Below, piece by piece: positions 19,375 to 27,858 of a stretch of 62,302 bases of DNA. Source of the DNA: Caballeronia megalochromosomata. GTDB lineage: Bacteria; Pseudomonadota; Gammaproteobacteria; Burkholderiales; Burkholderiaceae. Location: NCBI GenBank assembly GCA_001580565.1, contig LRBF01000251.1:1-62302 (forward strand). Direction: 5' to 3'. The position numbers and the translations under genes were made by a program. Below the pieces are notes generated by a model. The model made no database searches, was not told the origin of the DNA, and saw only the letters and a list, made by a program, of their open reading frames with translations. The stretch's first letter is position 1, and every line of letters begins with the position of its first letter.

Positions 19375-21621
19375 ATGCCCCGAAATCTATTGAACATCGC
19401 TGTCTTCTCGATTGGCCTCGCCGCGGTTCTCGGCATCGGCATTGCATATATCGCGTCGAATGCGATCGCGTTCGCCGTCACGGTCGTGATCGCCGGATGC
19501 TATCTCGCGGGGGCGGCGGAATTGCGCCGCTATCAACAGGTCACCAATTCGCTCGAACAGGCCGTCACGCAACTCGCGACCGCGCCGCGCAGCTTCGCGG
19601 TGTGGCTCGACAGCCTGCATCCCAGCCTGCGCAATGCGGTGCGTCTGCGCGTCGAGGGTGAGCGCGCGGCGTTGCCCGGTCCGGTGCTCGCGCCGTATCT
19701 CGTCGGCTTGCTCGTGTTGCTCGGCATGCTCGGCACGCTGCTCGGCATGGTCGCGACACTGCGCGGCACCGGCACCGCGTTGCAAAGCGCATCGGATCTG
19801 ACGGCGATCCGCGCCTCGCTCTCCGCACCGGTGACAGGCCTCGGCTTCGCGTTCGGCACGTCGATCGCCGGCGTCGCGACTTCCGCGATGCTCGGCCTGC
19901 TGTCGGCGCTGTGCCGTAGCGAACGTCTTCATGTCACGCAACAGCTCGACGTGAAAATCGCGACGACGTTGCGCGCCTTCACGCAGACGCATCAGCGCGA
20001 GGAGACGTTCAAGCTGCTGCAACTTCAGACCGAATTGATGCCGAAGCTCGTCGATCGCCTTCAGTCGATGACCATCGCAATCGAGCAGCAGAGTCTCGCG
20101 GCGAGCGAACGTCAGATGGCCAGTCAGGATGCGTTTCACGCGAAAGCGGAGACGTCGTACCGGCGGCTGGCGACATCGGTGGAGCTGTCGCTGAAGCAGA
20201 GCGTGGCCGACAGCGCGCGCGCCGCGAGCGCCGCACTACAGCCCGTCATGCAGGCGACCATGGACGGCATCGCGCGGGAAGTCACCGCCTTGCATGGCAA
20301 CGTCGAGCAGGCGGTCGCGCGTCAGCTGGAAGGCTTGTCGAGCGGCTTCGAGGCATCGTCGGAGAAGGTCGCGGCGATCTGGAACGCGTCGCTCTCGCAG
20401 CACGCGCAAGCGAACGCGGCGTTCGTCGGCGAGATGGGCGTATCGCTCGATCGTCTGGCGCTCGCGTTCGATCAGCGCGCGACGCATGTCGTTGAAGGCG
20501 TGTCCGCGCAGATGGATCGCGTGTCGGGCGGGCTGGAAGCGTCGGTTGCGAAGCACACGCAATCGAGCGATGCGCTCGTCGCACGCATGGATGCATCGCT
20601 GGCGCGCTTCGCAGAGACCTTCGAAACGCGTTCTTCCGGCTTGATCGACGATGTTTCCGCGCGCCTCGAAACGGCGACGGGCAACATCTCGCAATCGTGG
20701 ACCGATGCGCTCGCGCAGCACGCGCGCGTCGGCGAGCAGACCGCCGCCCAAAATCAAAACGCGTTGACGACGGCAGCGGCCAGCTTCGAGCGACATGCGG
20801 CATCGCTCGTGCAATCGGTCGATCGATCGCATGCGGACTTGCGCGCCGAACTCGCGCAACACGGCGAAGCGCGTCTCGCGGCATGGAGCGGCGCGCTCGA
20901 CGCGATGGCCGGCTCCTTGCGCGAGCAATGGCAGGAAACAAGCGCGGTGGCGGCGAATCGTCAGAAGGACATTTGCGACGCGCTCGCGCAAACCGCGTAC
21001 GACATGTCCGCGCAATCACAGGCGCACGCGAGCGCGACCATCGCCGAGATCGAGCGGCTCGTTCAGGCCGCCTCGGAAGCGCCGAAGGCCGCCGCTGAAG
21101 TCGTCGCCGAAATGCGTCAGAAGCTCTCCGATTCGATGGTCCGCGACACCGCGATGCTCGACGAGCGCAGCCGCCTGCTCGCCACGGTCGAAACGCTGCT
21201 CGATGCCGTGAATCATGCATCGAACGAGCAACGCGCTGCGATCGACGCACTGGTCGACACATCGGCGACGCTGCTGGAACGCGTCGGCTCACGGTTCACC
21301 GGCACGGTCGAAAGCGAAGCCGGCAAGCTCGGCGCGATGGCCGCGCAAGTGACGACGAGCGCCGTCGAAATGGCGAGCCTCTCGGACGCGTTCGGTGCGG
21401 CCGTGCAGTCCTTCGGCGCATCGAACGACAAGCTCGTCGCGCATCTCGAACGCATCGAAAACGCGCTCGACAAATCGCGCGCACGCAGCGACGAGCAGCT
21501 CGCGTATTACGTCGCGCAGGCGAAGGAGGTCATCGATCTGAGCATGATGTCGCAGAAGCAGATCGTCGAGGATCTGCAGCATATCGCGGGGCAGCGCGTG
21601 GCCGGAGCGCGCGCGGCATGA
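19375..21621 (+). CDS. DUF802 protein: MotA/ZorA-like stator subunit with long helical tail
   Basis: A 748-residue protein. Four hydrophobic segments are visible at about 7-29, 30-48, 104-128 and 153-178. The last two read GMLGTLLGMVATLRGTG and APVTGLGFAFGTSIAGVATS, the pattern of the pore helices of MotA/ExbB/ZorA proteins. After residue 190 a tail of about 560 residues is rich in Ala, Gln, Glu and Ser with heptad-like spacing and repeated motifs (QHAR, SLDRLALAFDQR, AQMDRVS), which predicts a long coiled coil or stacked helices. This is the architecture of ZorA. The in-frame opening at 19228 lies inside DUF3348, so ATG 19375 is used. The next gene, which encodes the MotB-like partner, overlaps as ATGA. 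A proton-driven motor role is inferred. Confidence 0.85.
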   Translation: MPRNLLNIAVFSIGLAAVLGIGIAYIASNAIAFAVTVVIAGCYLAGAAELRRYQQVTNSLEQAVTQLATAPRSFAVWLDSLHPSLRNAVRLRVEGERAALPGPVLAPYLVGLLVLLGMLGTLLGMVATLRGTGTALQSASDLTAIRASLSAPVTGLGFAFGTSIAGVATSAMLGLLSALCRSERLHVTQQLDVKIATTLRAFTQTHQREETFKLLQLQTELMPKLVDRLQSMTIAIEQQSLAASERQMASQDAFHAKAETSYRRLATSVELSLKQSVADSARAASAALQPVMQATMDGIAREVTALHGNVEQAVARQLEGLSSGFEASSEKVAAIWNASLSQHAQANAAFVGEMGVSLDRLALAFDQRATHVVEGVSAQMDRVSGGLEASVAKHTQSSDALVARMDASLARFAETFETRSSGLIDDVSARLETATGNISQSWTDALAQHARVGEQTAAQNQNALTTAAASFERHAASLVQSVDRSHADLRAELAQHGEARLAAWSGALDAMAGSLREQWQETSAVAANRQKDICDALAQTAYDMSAQSQAHASATIAEIERLVQAASEAPKAAAEVVAEMRQKLSDSMVRDTAMLDERSRLLATVETLLDAVNHASNEQRAAIDALVDTSATLLERVGSRFTGTVESEAGKLGAMAAQVTTSAVEMASLSDAFGAAVQSFGASNDKLVAHLERIENALDKSRARSDEQLAYYVAQAKEVIDLSMMSQKQIVEDLQHIAGQRVAGARAA

Positions 21622-22265
21622 ACGAGGAAATCGACGGCGGCGCGGAACACGCCGCGCCGATCTGGGCCGCCTTCGCCGACCTGATGTCGGTGCTGCTCGG
21701 CGCGTTCGTGCTGGTACTCGTGGGCGTGATCGGCGTGCAGTTGCAGCTCGAGAACAAGCTCGACGAAGAAGTGAAGCATCGCCAGGAAGAAACGCAGCGC
21801 CGCAAGACACTGGAGCAGGCGCTCGCGGGTCCGCTCGCGTCGGGGCGTGTGACGCTCGTGAACGGGCGCATCGGCATCAGCGGCAGTGTGCTCTTTGCGC
21901 TCAATTCCGATCAGTTGCAACCGCAGGGCCGCGATGTGCTGAAGAGCCTGGCCGGGCCGCTCGCGAGCTATCTGCGCGCGCATGAGGAAATACTCATGGT
22001 CAGCGGGTTTGCCGACGATCAGCAGGTGCACGAAGGCAACCGGCGCTTCGCGGACAACTGGGAGCTTTCCGCAAAACGCGCGTTGACCGTCATGCGCGCG
22101 TTGATCGATGCGGGCGTGCCGTCGTCATCGGTGTTTGCGGCGGCGTTCGGCTCGGAGCAGCCCGTGAGTTCGAACGCCGACGAAGTCGGGCGCTCGAAGA
22201 ATCGTCGCGTCGAGATTTCCGCTGTGCCGCGGCCATCGGACGGCGCGGTGAAGGCTCATGAGTAA
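21618..22265 (+). CDS. OmpA-family MotB/ZorB-like stator subunit
   Basis: A 215-residue protein with a short cytoplasmic N-terminus, one membrane helix (about 18-40) and a periplasmic OmpA-like peptidoglycan-binding domain (about 86-203; NWELSAKRALTVMRAL near 147-162 is typical). At the start of the helix the sequence WAAFADLMSVLLGAF places Asp21 exactly where MotB, ExbD, TolR and ZorB carry the proton-binding Asp. Residues 42-70 are charged and helical, like the plug/linker of MotB. It overlaps the DUF802 gene by four bases and DUF2894 by eight, so the three are translationally coupled. Together with DUF802 it should form an ion-driven 5:2-type unit. Confidence 0.9.
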   Translation: MNEEIDGGAEHAAPIWAAFADLMSVLLGAFVLVLVGVIGVQLQLENKLDEEVKHRQEETQRRKTLEQALAGPLASGRVTLVNGRIGISGSVLFALNSDQLQPQGRDVLKSLAGPLASYLRAHEEILMVSGFADDQQVHEGNRRFADNWELSAKRALTVMRALIDAGVPSSSVFAAAFGSEQPVSSNADEVGRSKNRRVEISAVPRPSDGAVKAHE

Positions 22266-22839
22266 CGCGGGGTCGGCGCGCGCGATGCTCGACGCATGGC
22301 TCGCCAGTGGCGACGATCGTGCGAATCCCGTGCGCTTTCATCTCATCGATGCCCTGGACAGGCGCGCAGCGGCTTACGACGGCGAGACGCGTCGCATGCT
22401 CGATGCGCGAGTCGCGCAGTTGCTCGATCTTTACCGCAGCGATATCGAACACGCGGCGTCGCAGCGCGCCGCGACTCAAATCAACGATGAACGCGGGCCG
22501 CTTGCCACGCTCATCGAAGATATCGCGAAGTCGTCTTCGGTTCACACAACATCGCATGCCGAGTTGCTCGATTACTTCCGCGCAGTGTGGTCGAAAGTCA
22601 GCGCGGAAAAGCAGTTGCGCGATTCGCTCGCGCAGGTGCCGAGAAATGCGGGACCGCTCAATTCGAGCAGTCTCGTGCATCGTTCGCTATCGCTCATGCG
22701 CGAAGTATCGCCGGGTTATCTCCAGCAATTCCTCGCTTATGTCGACGCTCTTTCCTGGATGGAAGAGATGAACGGTCCCGGCACGATCGTCGCAAAGGAC
22801 GCGGCGGCAACCAAGAAGGGCGGCCGCAGGAAGAAGTGA
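22258..22839 (+). CDS. DUF2894 domain-containing protein
   Basis: A 193-residue soluble helical protein matching DUF2894 in length and context. The N-terminus (SARAMLDAWLASGDD) and the segment RRMLDARVAQLLDLYRSDIE are helical; the C-terminus is very basic (KKGGRRKK), which could contact nucleic acid or acidic membrane lipids. It begins eight bases before the OmpA-like stop. It has no recognised enzymatic motif. As the last gene of the DUF3348-DUF802-OmpA-DUF2894 unit it is a candidate cytoplasmic effector or assembly factor of the stator-like complex; this is inference. Confidence 0.75.
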   Translation: MSNAGSARAMLDAWLASGDDRANPVRFHLIDALDRRAAAYDGETRRMLDARVAQLLDLYRSDIEHAASQRAATQINDERGPLATLIEDIAKSSSVHTTSHAELLDYFRAVWSKVSAEKQLRDSLAQVPRNAGPLNSSSLVHRSLSLMREVSPGYLQQFLAYVDALSWMEEMNGPGTIVAKDAAATKKGGRRKK

Positions 22840-22842
22840 AAG

Positions 22843-22875
22843 CGCGCCGCGCGATTCATCGAACCGCGCGGCGCG
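22843..22875. terminator. Hairpin between convergent DUF2894 and transketolase genes
   Basis: An 11-bp perfect inverted repeat (22843-22853 and 22865-22875; core GCGCCGCGCG / CGCGCGGCGC) with an 11-base loop fills the 42-base gap between the two stops. There is no clear T tract, but the position suits a bidirectional terminator. Confidence 0.6.
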
Positions 22876-22881
22876 AGCGCG

Positions 22882-23865
22882 TCACGCGAGCCAGCCTTTG
22901 ATGGTGCTCGACATCACGGTGGTCGAGATGCCATAGCGATCGTGCAGCGTAGGCAGCGCGCCCGCATCGAGGAACGCATCAGGCAGCGCGATCTGACGAT
23001 ACACCGGCGTGACGCCAGCGGTAAGCAAGGCAGTCGCCACCGCTTCGCCCAGTCCGCCGATCGTCGTGTGGTTTTCGGCCACCACCACGAGACGTCCCGA
23101 ACGCTTCGCTTCGCGGATGATCGTCTCCGTATCGAGCGGCTTGATCGTCGGCACGTGAAGCACGGCGACATCGACGCTATCGGCTTGCAACGACTTGGCG
23201 GTTTCGAGTGCGCGCATCGTCATAATGCCCGACGAGATGATGAGCACGTCGCGGCCATCGCGCAGCAGCTTCGCCTTGCCCAGTTCGAACTGGTAGTCAT
23301 ATTCGTCGAGCACGGCGGGCACGTTGCCGCGCAACAGACGCGCATACACCGGGCCCTTGTGCGCGGCGATCGCGGGCACCATCTGCTCGATATCGAGCGC
23401 ATCGCACGGATCGATGACCGTCATGTTCGGCATCGCGCGCATCAGCGCGAGGTCTTCGGCGGCCTGATGGCTCGGACCGTAACCCGTCGTGAGTCCCGGC
23501 AGCGCGGCGACGATCTTCACGTCGAGATTGTCTTCCGCGATCGTCTGGTGGATGAAGTCATAGGCGCGGCGCGTCGCGAACACGGCATAGGTCGTGACGA
23601 ACGGTTGCGCGCCTTCATGCGCGAAGCCGGATGCCGCGCCCATCAACAATTGCTCGGCCATGCCCATCTGGTAATAGCGCTCGGGAAATTCCTTCGCGAA
23701 GATATGCAGGTCGGTATATTTGCCGAGATCGGCCGTCATGCCGATGACATTCGGCTTCGTGCGCGCCAGTTCCACGAGTGCATGACCGAAGGGCGCGGAA
23801 CGTGTGATCTGTCCTTCGCTTGCAATCGATGCGATCATCGCGGACGTTTTCAGACGGGTGCTCAT
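22882..23865 (-). CDS. Transketolase, C-terminal half (split enzyme)
   Basis: A 327-residue protein equal to the pyrimidine-binding and C-terminal domains of transketolase. The segment YYQMGMAEQLLMGAASGFAHEG contains the catalytic Glu that activates thiamine diphosphate. The start is the Met encoded at 23865, which has GGGAGA just upstream; the frame opens 14 codons earlier. It overlaps the stop of the N-terminal half by four bases, so the two chains are made together and should assemble into one enzyme transferring two-carbon ketol units. The neighbouring SDR and carrier suggest a dedicated sugar or polyol pathway rather than the housekeeping pentose pathway. The next gene on the other strand is convergent. 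Confidence 0.88.
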   Translation of the reverse strand: MSTRLKTSAMIASIASEGQITRSAPFGHALVELARTKPNVIGMTADLGKYTDLHIFAKEFPERYYQMGMAEQLLMGAASGFAHEGAQPFVTTYAVFATRRAYDFIHQTIAEDNLDVKIVAALPGLTTGYGPSHQAAEDLALMRAMPNMTVIDPCDALDIEQMVPAIAAHKGPVYARLLRGNVPAVLDEYDYQFELGKAKLLRDGRDVLIISSGIMTMRALETAKSLQADSVDVAVLHVPTIKPLDTETIIREAKRSGRLVVVAENHTTIGGLGEAVATALLTAGVTPVYRQIALPDAFLDAGALPTLHDRYGISTTVMSSTIKGWLA

Positions 23866-24704
23866 GCTTGTCTCCCTGCTTCGAGTGCCTGAAGCGCCAG
23901 TTGCCATTCATGGGCATCGACGCGGATGAAATGGTTTTTCTCGCGCTCTTCGAGGAACGGCACGCCGCAGCCCATTTTCGTATCGCACACGATGATGCGC
24001 GGCTTCGCGTCCTTCAGATTGCGCGCGTTGTCGAAGGCCTGCTTCACGGCGTCGATGTCGTTGCCGTCGATGCGCTGCACGTACCAGCCGAACGCTTCGA
24101 GCTTTTCGACCAGCGGCTCGAACGCCATGATCTGCGTGGACGGGCCATCGGCCTGCTGGTTGTTCACGTCGACCATCGCGATGAGGTTGTCGAGCTTCCA
24201 GTGCGCCGCCGACATCAAGCCTTCCCAGACCGAGCCTTCGTCGAGTTCGCCATCGGAGAAGAGGGTATAGACAAAGGACTTCGAGCCCTTGCGCTTAAGG
24301 CCGAGACAACGGCCCACCGCGATCGTGAGACCCTGACCGAGCGAGCCGCCTGACATCTCCATGCCGGGCGTGTAGCTCGCCATGCCGGACATCGGTAGAC
24401 GGCTGTCATCGCTGCCGTAGGTTTCGAGTTCATCCTGCGGCAGGATGCCTGCTTCGAAAAGCGCGGCGTACAGCGCAATCGCATAGTGGCCGTTCGAGAG
24501 CAGGAAGCGGTCGCGCTCTTCCCAATCGGGGTCTTCAGGGCGGTAGTTCATCGCGCCGAAGTAGGCGACGGCCAGCACATCGGCGATGTCGAGCGCCTGG
24601 CCGATATAGCCCTGACCCTGCACCTCGCCCATCAGAAGGGCGTTGCGGCGGATACGGTAGGCGCGCTCGACGAGCGTCACCTCCTCGATGACGGGAGTAC
24701 TCAT
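23862..24704 (-). CDS. Transketolase, N-terminal half (split enzyme)
   Basis: A 280-residue protein equal to the diphosphate-binding domain of transketolase. The thiamine-diphosphate segment reads FSDGELDEGSVWEGLMSA and later MVDVNNQQADG, with Ser in place of the first Gly of the usual GDG. The catalytic His region DRFLLSNGHYAIALYAAL is present. The true start is ATG 24704 with AAGGAGACA upstream; the frame continues upstream only by chance. It lies 26 bases after the MFS stop and overlaps the C-terminal half by four bases. The split form is common in catabolic clusters. Confidence 0.88.
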   Translation of the reverse strand: MSTPVIEEVTLVERAYRIRRNALLMGEVQGQGYIGQALDIADVLAVAYFGAMNYRPEDPDWEERDRFLLSNGHYAIALYAALFEAGILPQDELETYGSDDSRLPMSGMASYTPGMEMSGGSLGQGLTIAVGRCLGLKRKGSKSFVYTLFSDGELDEGSVWEGLMSAAHWKLDNLIAMVDVNNQQADGPSTQIMAFEPLVEKLEAFGWYVQRIDGNDIDAVKQAFDNARNLKDAKPRIIVCDTKMGCGVPFLEEREKNHFIRVDAHEWQLALQALEAGRQA

Positions 24705-24730
24705 GTGTTGTCTCCTTGATTGAACTGGAA

Positions 24731-26059
24731 TCAGCGATTGACGGTCTTGGCGGGCACGAAGAACACGAGCACCGCGCCCACGGCGATCGCTATCGAAATG
24801 AAGATCAGGCCCGCGGTCGATTTGCCGGTGAAGTCGTTGAGCCAGCCAACGATCGCCGGTGAGAAGAAGCCCGCGAGATTGGCGAAGCAGTTGACCGCGG
24901 CAATGCCCGCCGCCGCCGACATGCCGCCGAGCACAGCAGTGGGCAGCGACCAGAATTGCGACGACGATGCGAGAATGCCTGCCGCCGCGACGCTCACACA
25001 GATGATCGAAGCGCCCACGCTGCCGAGCATCGGCAAGGTGGCGAAGCCGGCGGCGGACACGAGCATCGGAATCGCGAGATGCAGGCGGCGTTCGCGGCGC
25101 TTGTCGGCACTCGCGCCGATCAGCGGCAGCGCGATGATCGCGCAGAGATACGGAATCGCGGTGAGAATGCCGACCCACAGCGGGTCCGCGACGCCGGTGC
25201 GGCGCACGATCGTCGGCAGCCAGAACGTGAGTCCGTATTGCCCCATGACGACACAGAAGTAGATCGCGGCCATCAGCCACAGCCGACGATCACCGATGAA
25301 CGCGCGGATCGATACATGCTTCACGGTTTGCGCGTTGTCCTTTTCGACATTGCGCCTGAGCAGGGCTTTCTCTTCGTCGGTGAGCCACTTCGCGCCGGCA
25401 ATGCCGTTGTCGAGATAGAACAGGATCGCGACGCCGAGGAAGAGCGAGGGCAGCGCTTCGAGCATGAAGAGCCACTTCCATCCGGCGAGCCCGTGCACAC
25501 CCTGGAACGCATGCAGGATATAGCCGGAGAGCGGACCGCCGACGATGCCCGCGAGCGGAATCGCCATGAAGAAGAGCGAGAGCGCTTTGGCGCGGCGCGC
25601 GGCGGGGAACCAGTAGGTGAGGTAGAGGATCACGCCGGGCGCGAAGCCCGCTTCGGCGACGCCGAGCAGAAAGCGCAGCACATAGAAGGTCGTCGGTGAC
25701 TTGACGAACACGAAGCTCGCGGAGATCACGGCCCATGTCAGCATGATGCGCGCGAGCCAGTTGCGCGCGCCCACCTTATGCAGGATCACGTTGCTGGGCA
25801 CTTCGAACAGGAAGTAGCCGAGAAAGAAAATGCCCGCGCCGATGCCGTAGATGGTTTCTGAAAAGCGCAGGTCGTTGAGCATCTGCAGCTTGGCGAAGCC
25901 GACGTTGACGCGGTCGAGATAGGCGCCGAGATAACACAGCATCAGGAAGGGAATCAGGCGGCGTCCGACCTTGGCGTAGGTCTTCGCTTCGAAGCTGGCG
26001 GCGTCATTGGATGACGCGAATGCAGCCGTTGCCGCAGGTGCGGTCAATTTGGATTTCAT
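24731..26059 (-). CDS. MFS transporter, anion:cation symporter (tartrate/phthalate-type) family
   Basis: A 442-residue carrier with about 12 hydrophobic segments. The N-terminal motif YLDRVNVGFAKLQM and the loop ARNWLARIMLTWAVIS fit the anion:cation symporter family, which takes up organic acids and sugar acids. It sits between an SDR and the split transketolase on one strand, 56 bases after the SDR, so it probably imports the substrate of that pathway. A GGAGACA site precedes the ATG. The actual ligand cannot be read from the sequence. Confidence 0.85.
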   Translation of the reverse strand: MKSKLTAPAATAAFASSNDAASFEAKTYAKVGRRLIPFLMLCYLGAYLDRVNVGFAKLQMLNDLRFSETIYGIGAGIFFLGYFLFEVPSNVILHKVGARNWLARIMLTWAVISASFVFVKSPTTFYVLRFLLGVAEAGFAPGVILYLTYWFPAARRAKALSLFFMAIPLAGIVGGPLSGYILHAFQGVHGLAGWKWLFMLEALPSLFLGVAILFYLDNGIAGAKWLTDEEKALLRRNVEKDNAQTVKHVSIRAFIGDRRLWLMAAIYFCVVMGQYGLTFWLPTIVRRTGVADPLWVGILTAIPYLCAIIALPLIGASADKRRERRLHLAIPMLVSAAGFATLPMLGSVGASIICVSVAAAGILASSSQFWSLPTAVLGGMSAAAGIAAVNCFANLAGFFSPAIVGWLNDFTGKSTAGLIFISIAIAVGAVLVFFVPAKTVNR

Positions 26060-26115
26060 AGGTGTCTCCAGCCATGTTTGGCGCCCCGGTTATCCGGGTG
26101 CGCCGTTACGTGCGA

Positions 26116-26865
26116 TCAATGAATCAACATGCCGCCATTCACGTCGAGCGTCACGCCGGTGAGATACGACGACAGGCCGCTCGCAAGAAACAGACATGCA
26201 TTGGCGATATCGGCCGCATCGCCGAGACGGCCGAGCGGAATGCCCTTGATGATGTCCGCGCGCATGTCGGGTGTGAGCTTGTCGCCGGTAATATCGGTCT
26301 GAATCAGACCCGGCGTGATCGAATTGACACGGATGCCGTCTGCGCCGAACTCGCGCGCCATCGCCTTCGCGAGACCGAGCACCCCGGCCTTTGCCGCGCT
26401 GTAATGCGGCCCGCCGAAAATGCCGCCGCCACGTTGCGCCGACACCGACGACATGCACACGATGCTCCCGCTCTTCTGCTTTTTCATCTGCGGGATGACG
26501 GCCTGGGACATATAGAGCGTGCCGCGCAGGTTCACGCCGATCACGGCGTCGAAGTTATCTGCGCCGATCTCCAGCGTCTTGACCGGTTGCGTGATGCCCG
26601 CGTTGTTGATCAGCACGTCGATGCGCCCGTACTTGTCGATCGTCGCATGAGCGGCGGCGATGCACGCGGCTTTGTCGGTGACATCGCAGGCGAGGCCGAG
26701 ATGACCTTCGCCCAAATCGTTCGCGGCGCTTTGCGCGTCCGCTTGCTTCAGGTCCAGTACGACGATGCGCGCGCCTTGCGCCGCGAGCGCCTTCGCAGTC
26801 GCCTTGCCGATACCGCGCGCCGAAGCCGCGCCCGTGACGATCACTACCTGGTTGTCGAGCAACAT
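26116..26865 (-). CDS. SDR family NAD(P)-dependent oxidoreductase
   Basis: A 249-residue classical short-chain dehydrogenase/reductase. The cofactor loop is TGAASARGIGKAT, the structural motif NNAG follows at about residue 87, the catalytic Ser lies in CMSSVSAQRG, and the catalytic pair is YSAAK. The acidic residue after beta2 (VVLDLKQ) favours NAD over NADP. GGAGACA precedes the ATG. It is the first gene downstream of a T-N11-A palindrome at the LysR gene's end, and leads a run with an MFS carrier and a split transketolase; it probably oxidises or reduces a sugar or polyol intermediate, which is inference. Confidence 0.88.
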   Translation of the reverse strand: MLLDNQVVIVTGAASARGIGKATAKALAAQGARIVVLDLKQADAQSAANDLGEGHLGLACDVTDKAACIAAAHATIDKYGRIDVLINNAGITQPVKTLEIGADNFDAVIGVNLRGTLYMSQAVIPQMKKQKSGSIVCMSSVSAQRGGGIFGGPHYSAAKAGVLGLAKAMAREFGADGIRVNSITPGLIQTDITGDKLTPDMRADIIKGIPLGRLGDAADIANACLFLASGLSSYLTGVTLDVNGGMLIH

Positions 26866-26946
26866 GGTTGTCTCCGTTGGTTGTCTGGTGTAGGCGCAGT
26901 GTCTTCGCCTTTGACCTGACGATCAACGCAGTTTGGCTCAACTATT

Positions 26947-26963
26947 GCTGAGAAATTTTCAGC
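26947..26963. promoter_or_regulatory. Candidate LysR operator (palindromic T-N11-A box)
   Basis: GCTGAGAAATTTTCAGC is a near-perfect 17-bp palindrome and contains TGAGAAATTTTCA, a T-N11-A box of the LysR type (26949-26961). It lies about 85 bases upstream of the SDR start and overlaps the stop codon of the LysR gene itself. The A/T-rich core stands out from the GC-rich surroundings. Binding is inferred. Confidence 0.5.
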
Positions 26964-27852
26964 TATTGGCGCGACGCTCGATCTGCTGATCCATCCACGC
27001 GAGAAACTTGGCCACGCGCGGCAATCCGGCGTTCTGACTCGGGTAAACCAGATGATGCGCGCCGACTTCGACCGCGTATTCCTTGCCGAACACGGGGACG
27101 AGCGAGCCGCGCTCCAGATGCCCCGACGCGAGCATCGTGCTTTCGAGCGCGATGCCGTGACCGAGCGCGGCCGCTTCGAGCGACATGTACGAGCGGTCGA
27201 ACGAAAAGTCGAACGCCTTGCGCTTCACCGCGACGCCGAACTTGCCGAACCACTGCTGCCACTGCACGAGCGGCGATTCGGAAAAGATCAGACGCCGGTC
27301 GAGCAGATCATCGGGCGAAGAGACGGGAAAGCGTTCGAGATACGAGCGCGACGCGAGCGGCGCGATGCTCTCATGACGCAGCGTCTTCACTTCGACATCG
27401 GTCCAGTGTGCGTAGCCGTGACGCACATCGATATCGAAATAACCCGAGGTGAACGACACATTTTCATACGAGCACGCGAGATTCATTTGAATGTCGCCAT
27501 TCGCTTCCTGAAACGCGGCGAGACGCGGCAGCAGCCACATCAGACCGAAGCTCGGGCTCGAATGAATCCGCAAGATCTCCACCGACGTCTCGCTCGACGC
27601 ACGCTCGGTCGCGCGATTCAGCTCGGCGAGCGCGCCTGTGACATCCGAGAGATATTGCGTGCCGGTCGGCGTGAGCACGAGGCCGCGGCCGAGCCGCGTG
27701 AACAACGGCCGCCCGACGATGCTTTCCAGATTCGCCAGTTGATGGCTGACGGCGGAGGGCGTGAGGCCGAGTTCATCGGCGGCGCGGTTCACGCTCTTCG
27801 TTCGCGCGACGCTTTCGAACGCGATGATGGACTTCAGCGGAGGCAGGCGCAT
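26959..27852 (-). CDS. LysR family transcriptional regulator
   Basis: A 297-residue LysR-type regulator of the GcvA-like subgroup. The winged helix-turn-helix occupies residues 5-65 (SVNRAADELGLTPSAVSHQLANLE), followed by the linker helix and a periplasmic-binding-protein-like effector domain. It lies on the same strand as, and just upstream of, the SDR-MFS-transketolase genes, and six bases after the AhpD-like gene. The palindrome at its 3' end suggests that it controls the downstream genes. The effector is unknown. Confidence 0.9.
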   Translation of the reverse strand: MRLPPLKSIIAFESVARTKSVNRAADELGLTPSAVSHQLANLESIVGRPLFTRLGRGLVLTPTGTQYLSDVTGALAELNRATERASSETSVEILRIHSSPSFGLMWLLPRLAAFQEANGDIQMNLACSYENVSFTSGYFDIDVRHGYAHWTDVEVKTLRHESIAPLASRSYLERFPVSSPDDLLDRRLIFSESPLVQWQQWFGKFGVAVKRKAFDFSFDRSYMSLEAAALGHGIALESTMLASGHLERGSLVPVFGKEYAVEVGAHHLVYPSQNAGLPRVAKFLAWMDQQIERRANS

Positions 27853-27858
27853 GGGTTC

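Noticed and set aside
18669..22839. Canonical Zorya defence system
   Set aside because: The ZorA/ZorB-like pair is present, but I see no ZorC, ZorD helicase or ZorE nuclease nearby. I therefore report it only as a stator-like relative.
27637..27643. Another TGTGACA inside the LysR gene
   Set aside because: No GACG at the required distance, and it is within coding sequence.
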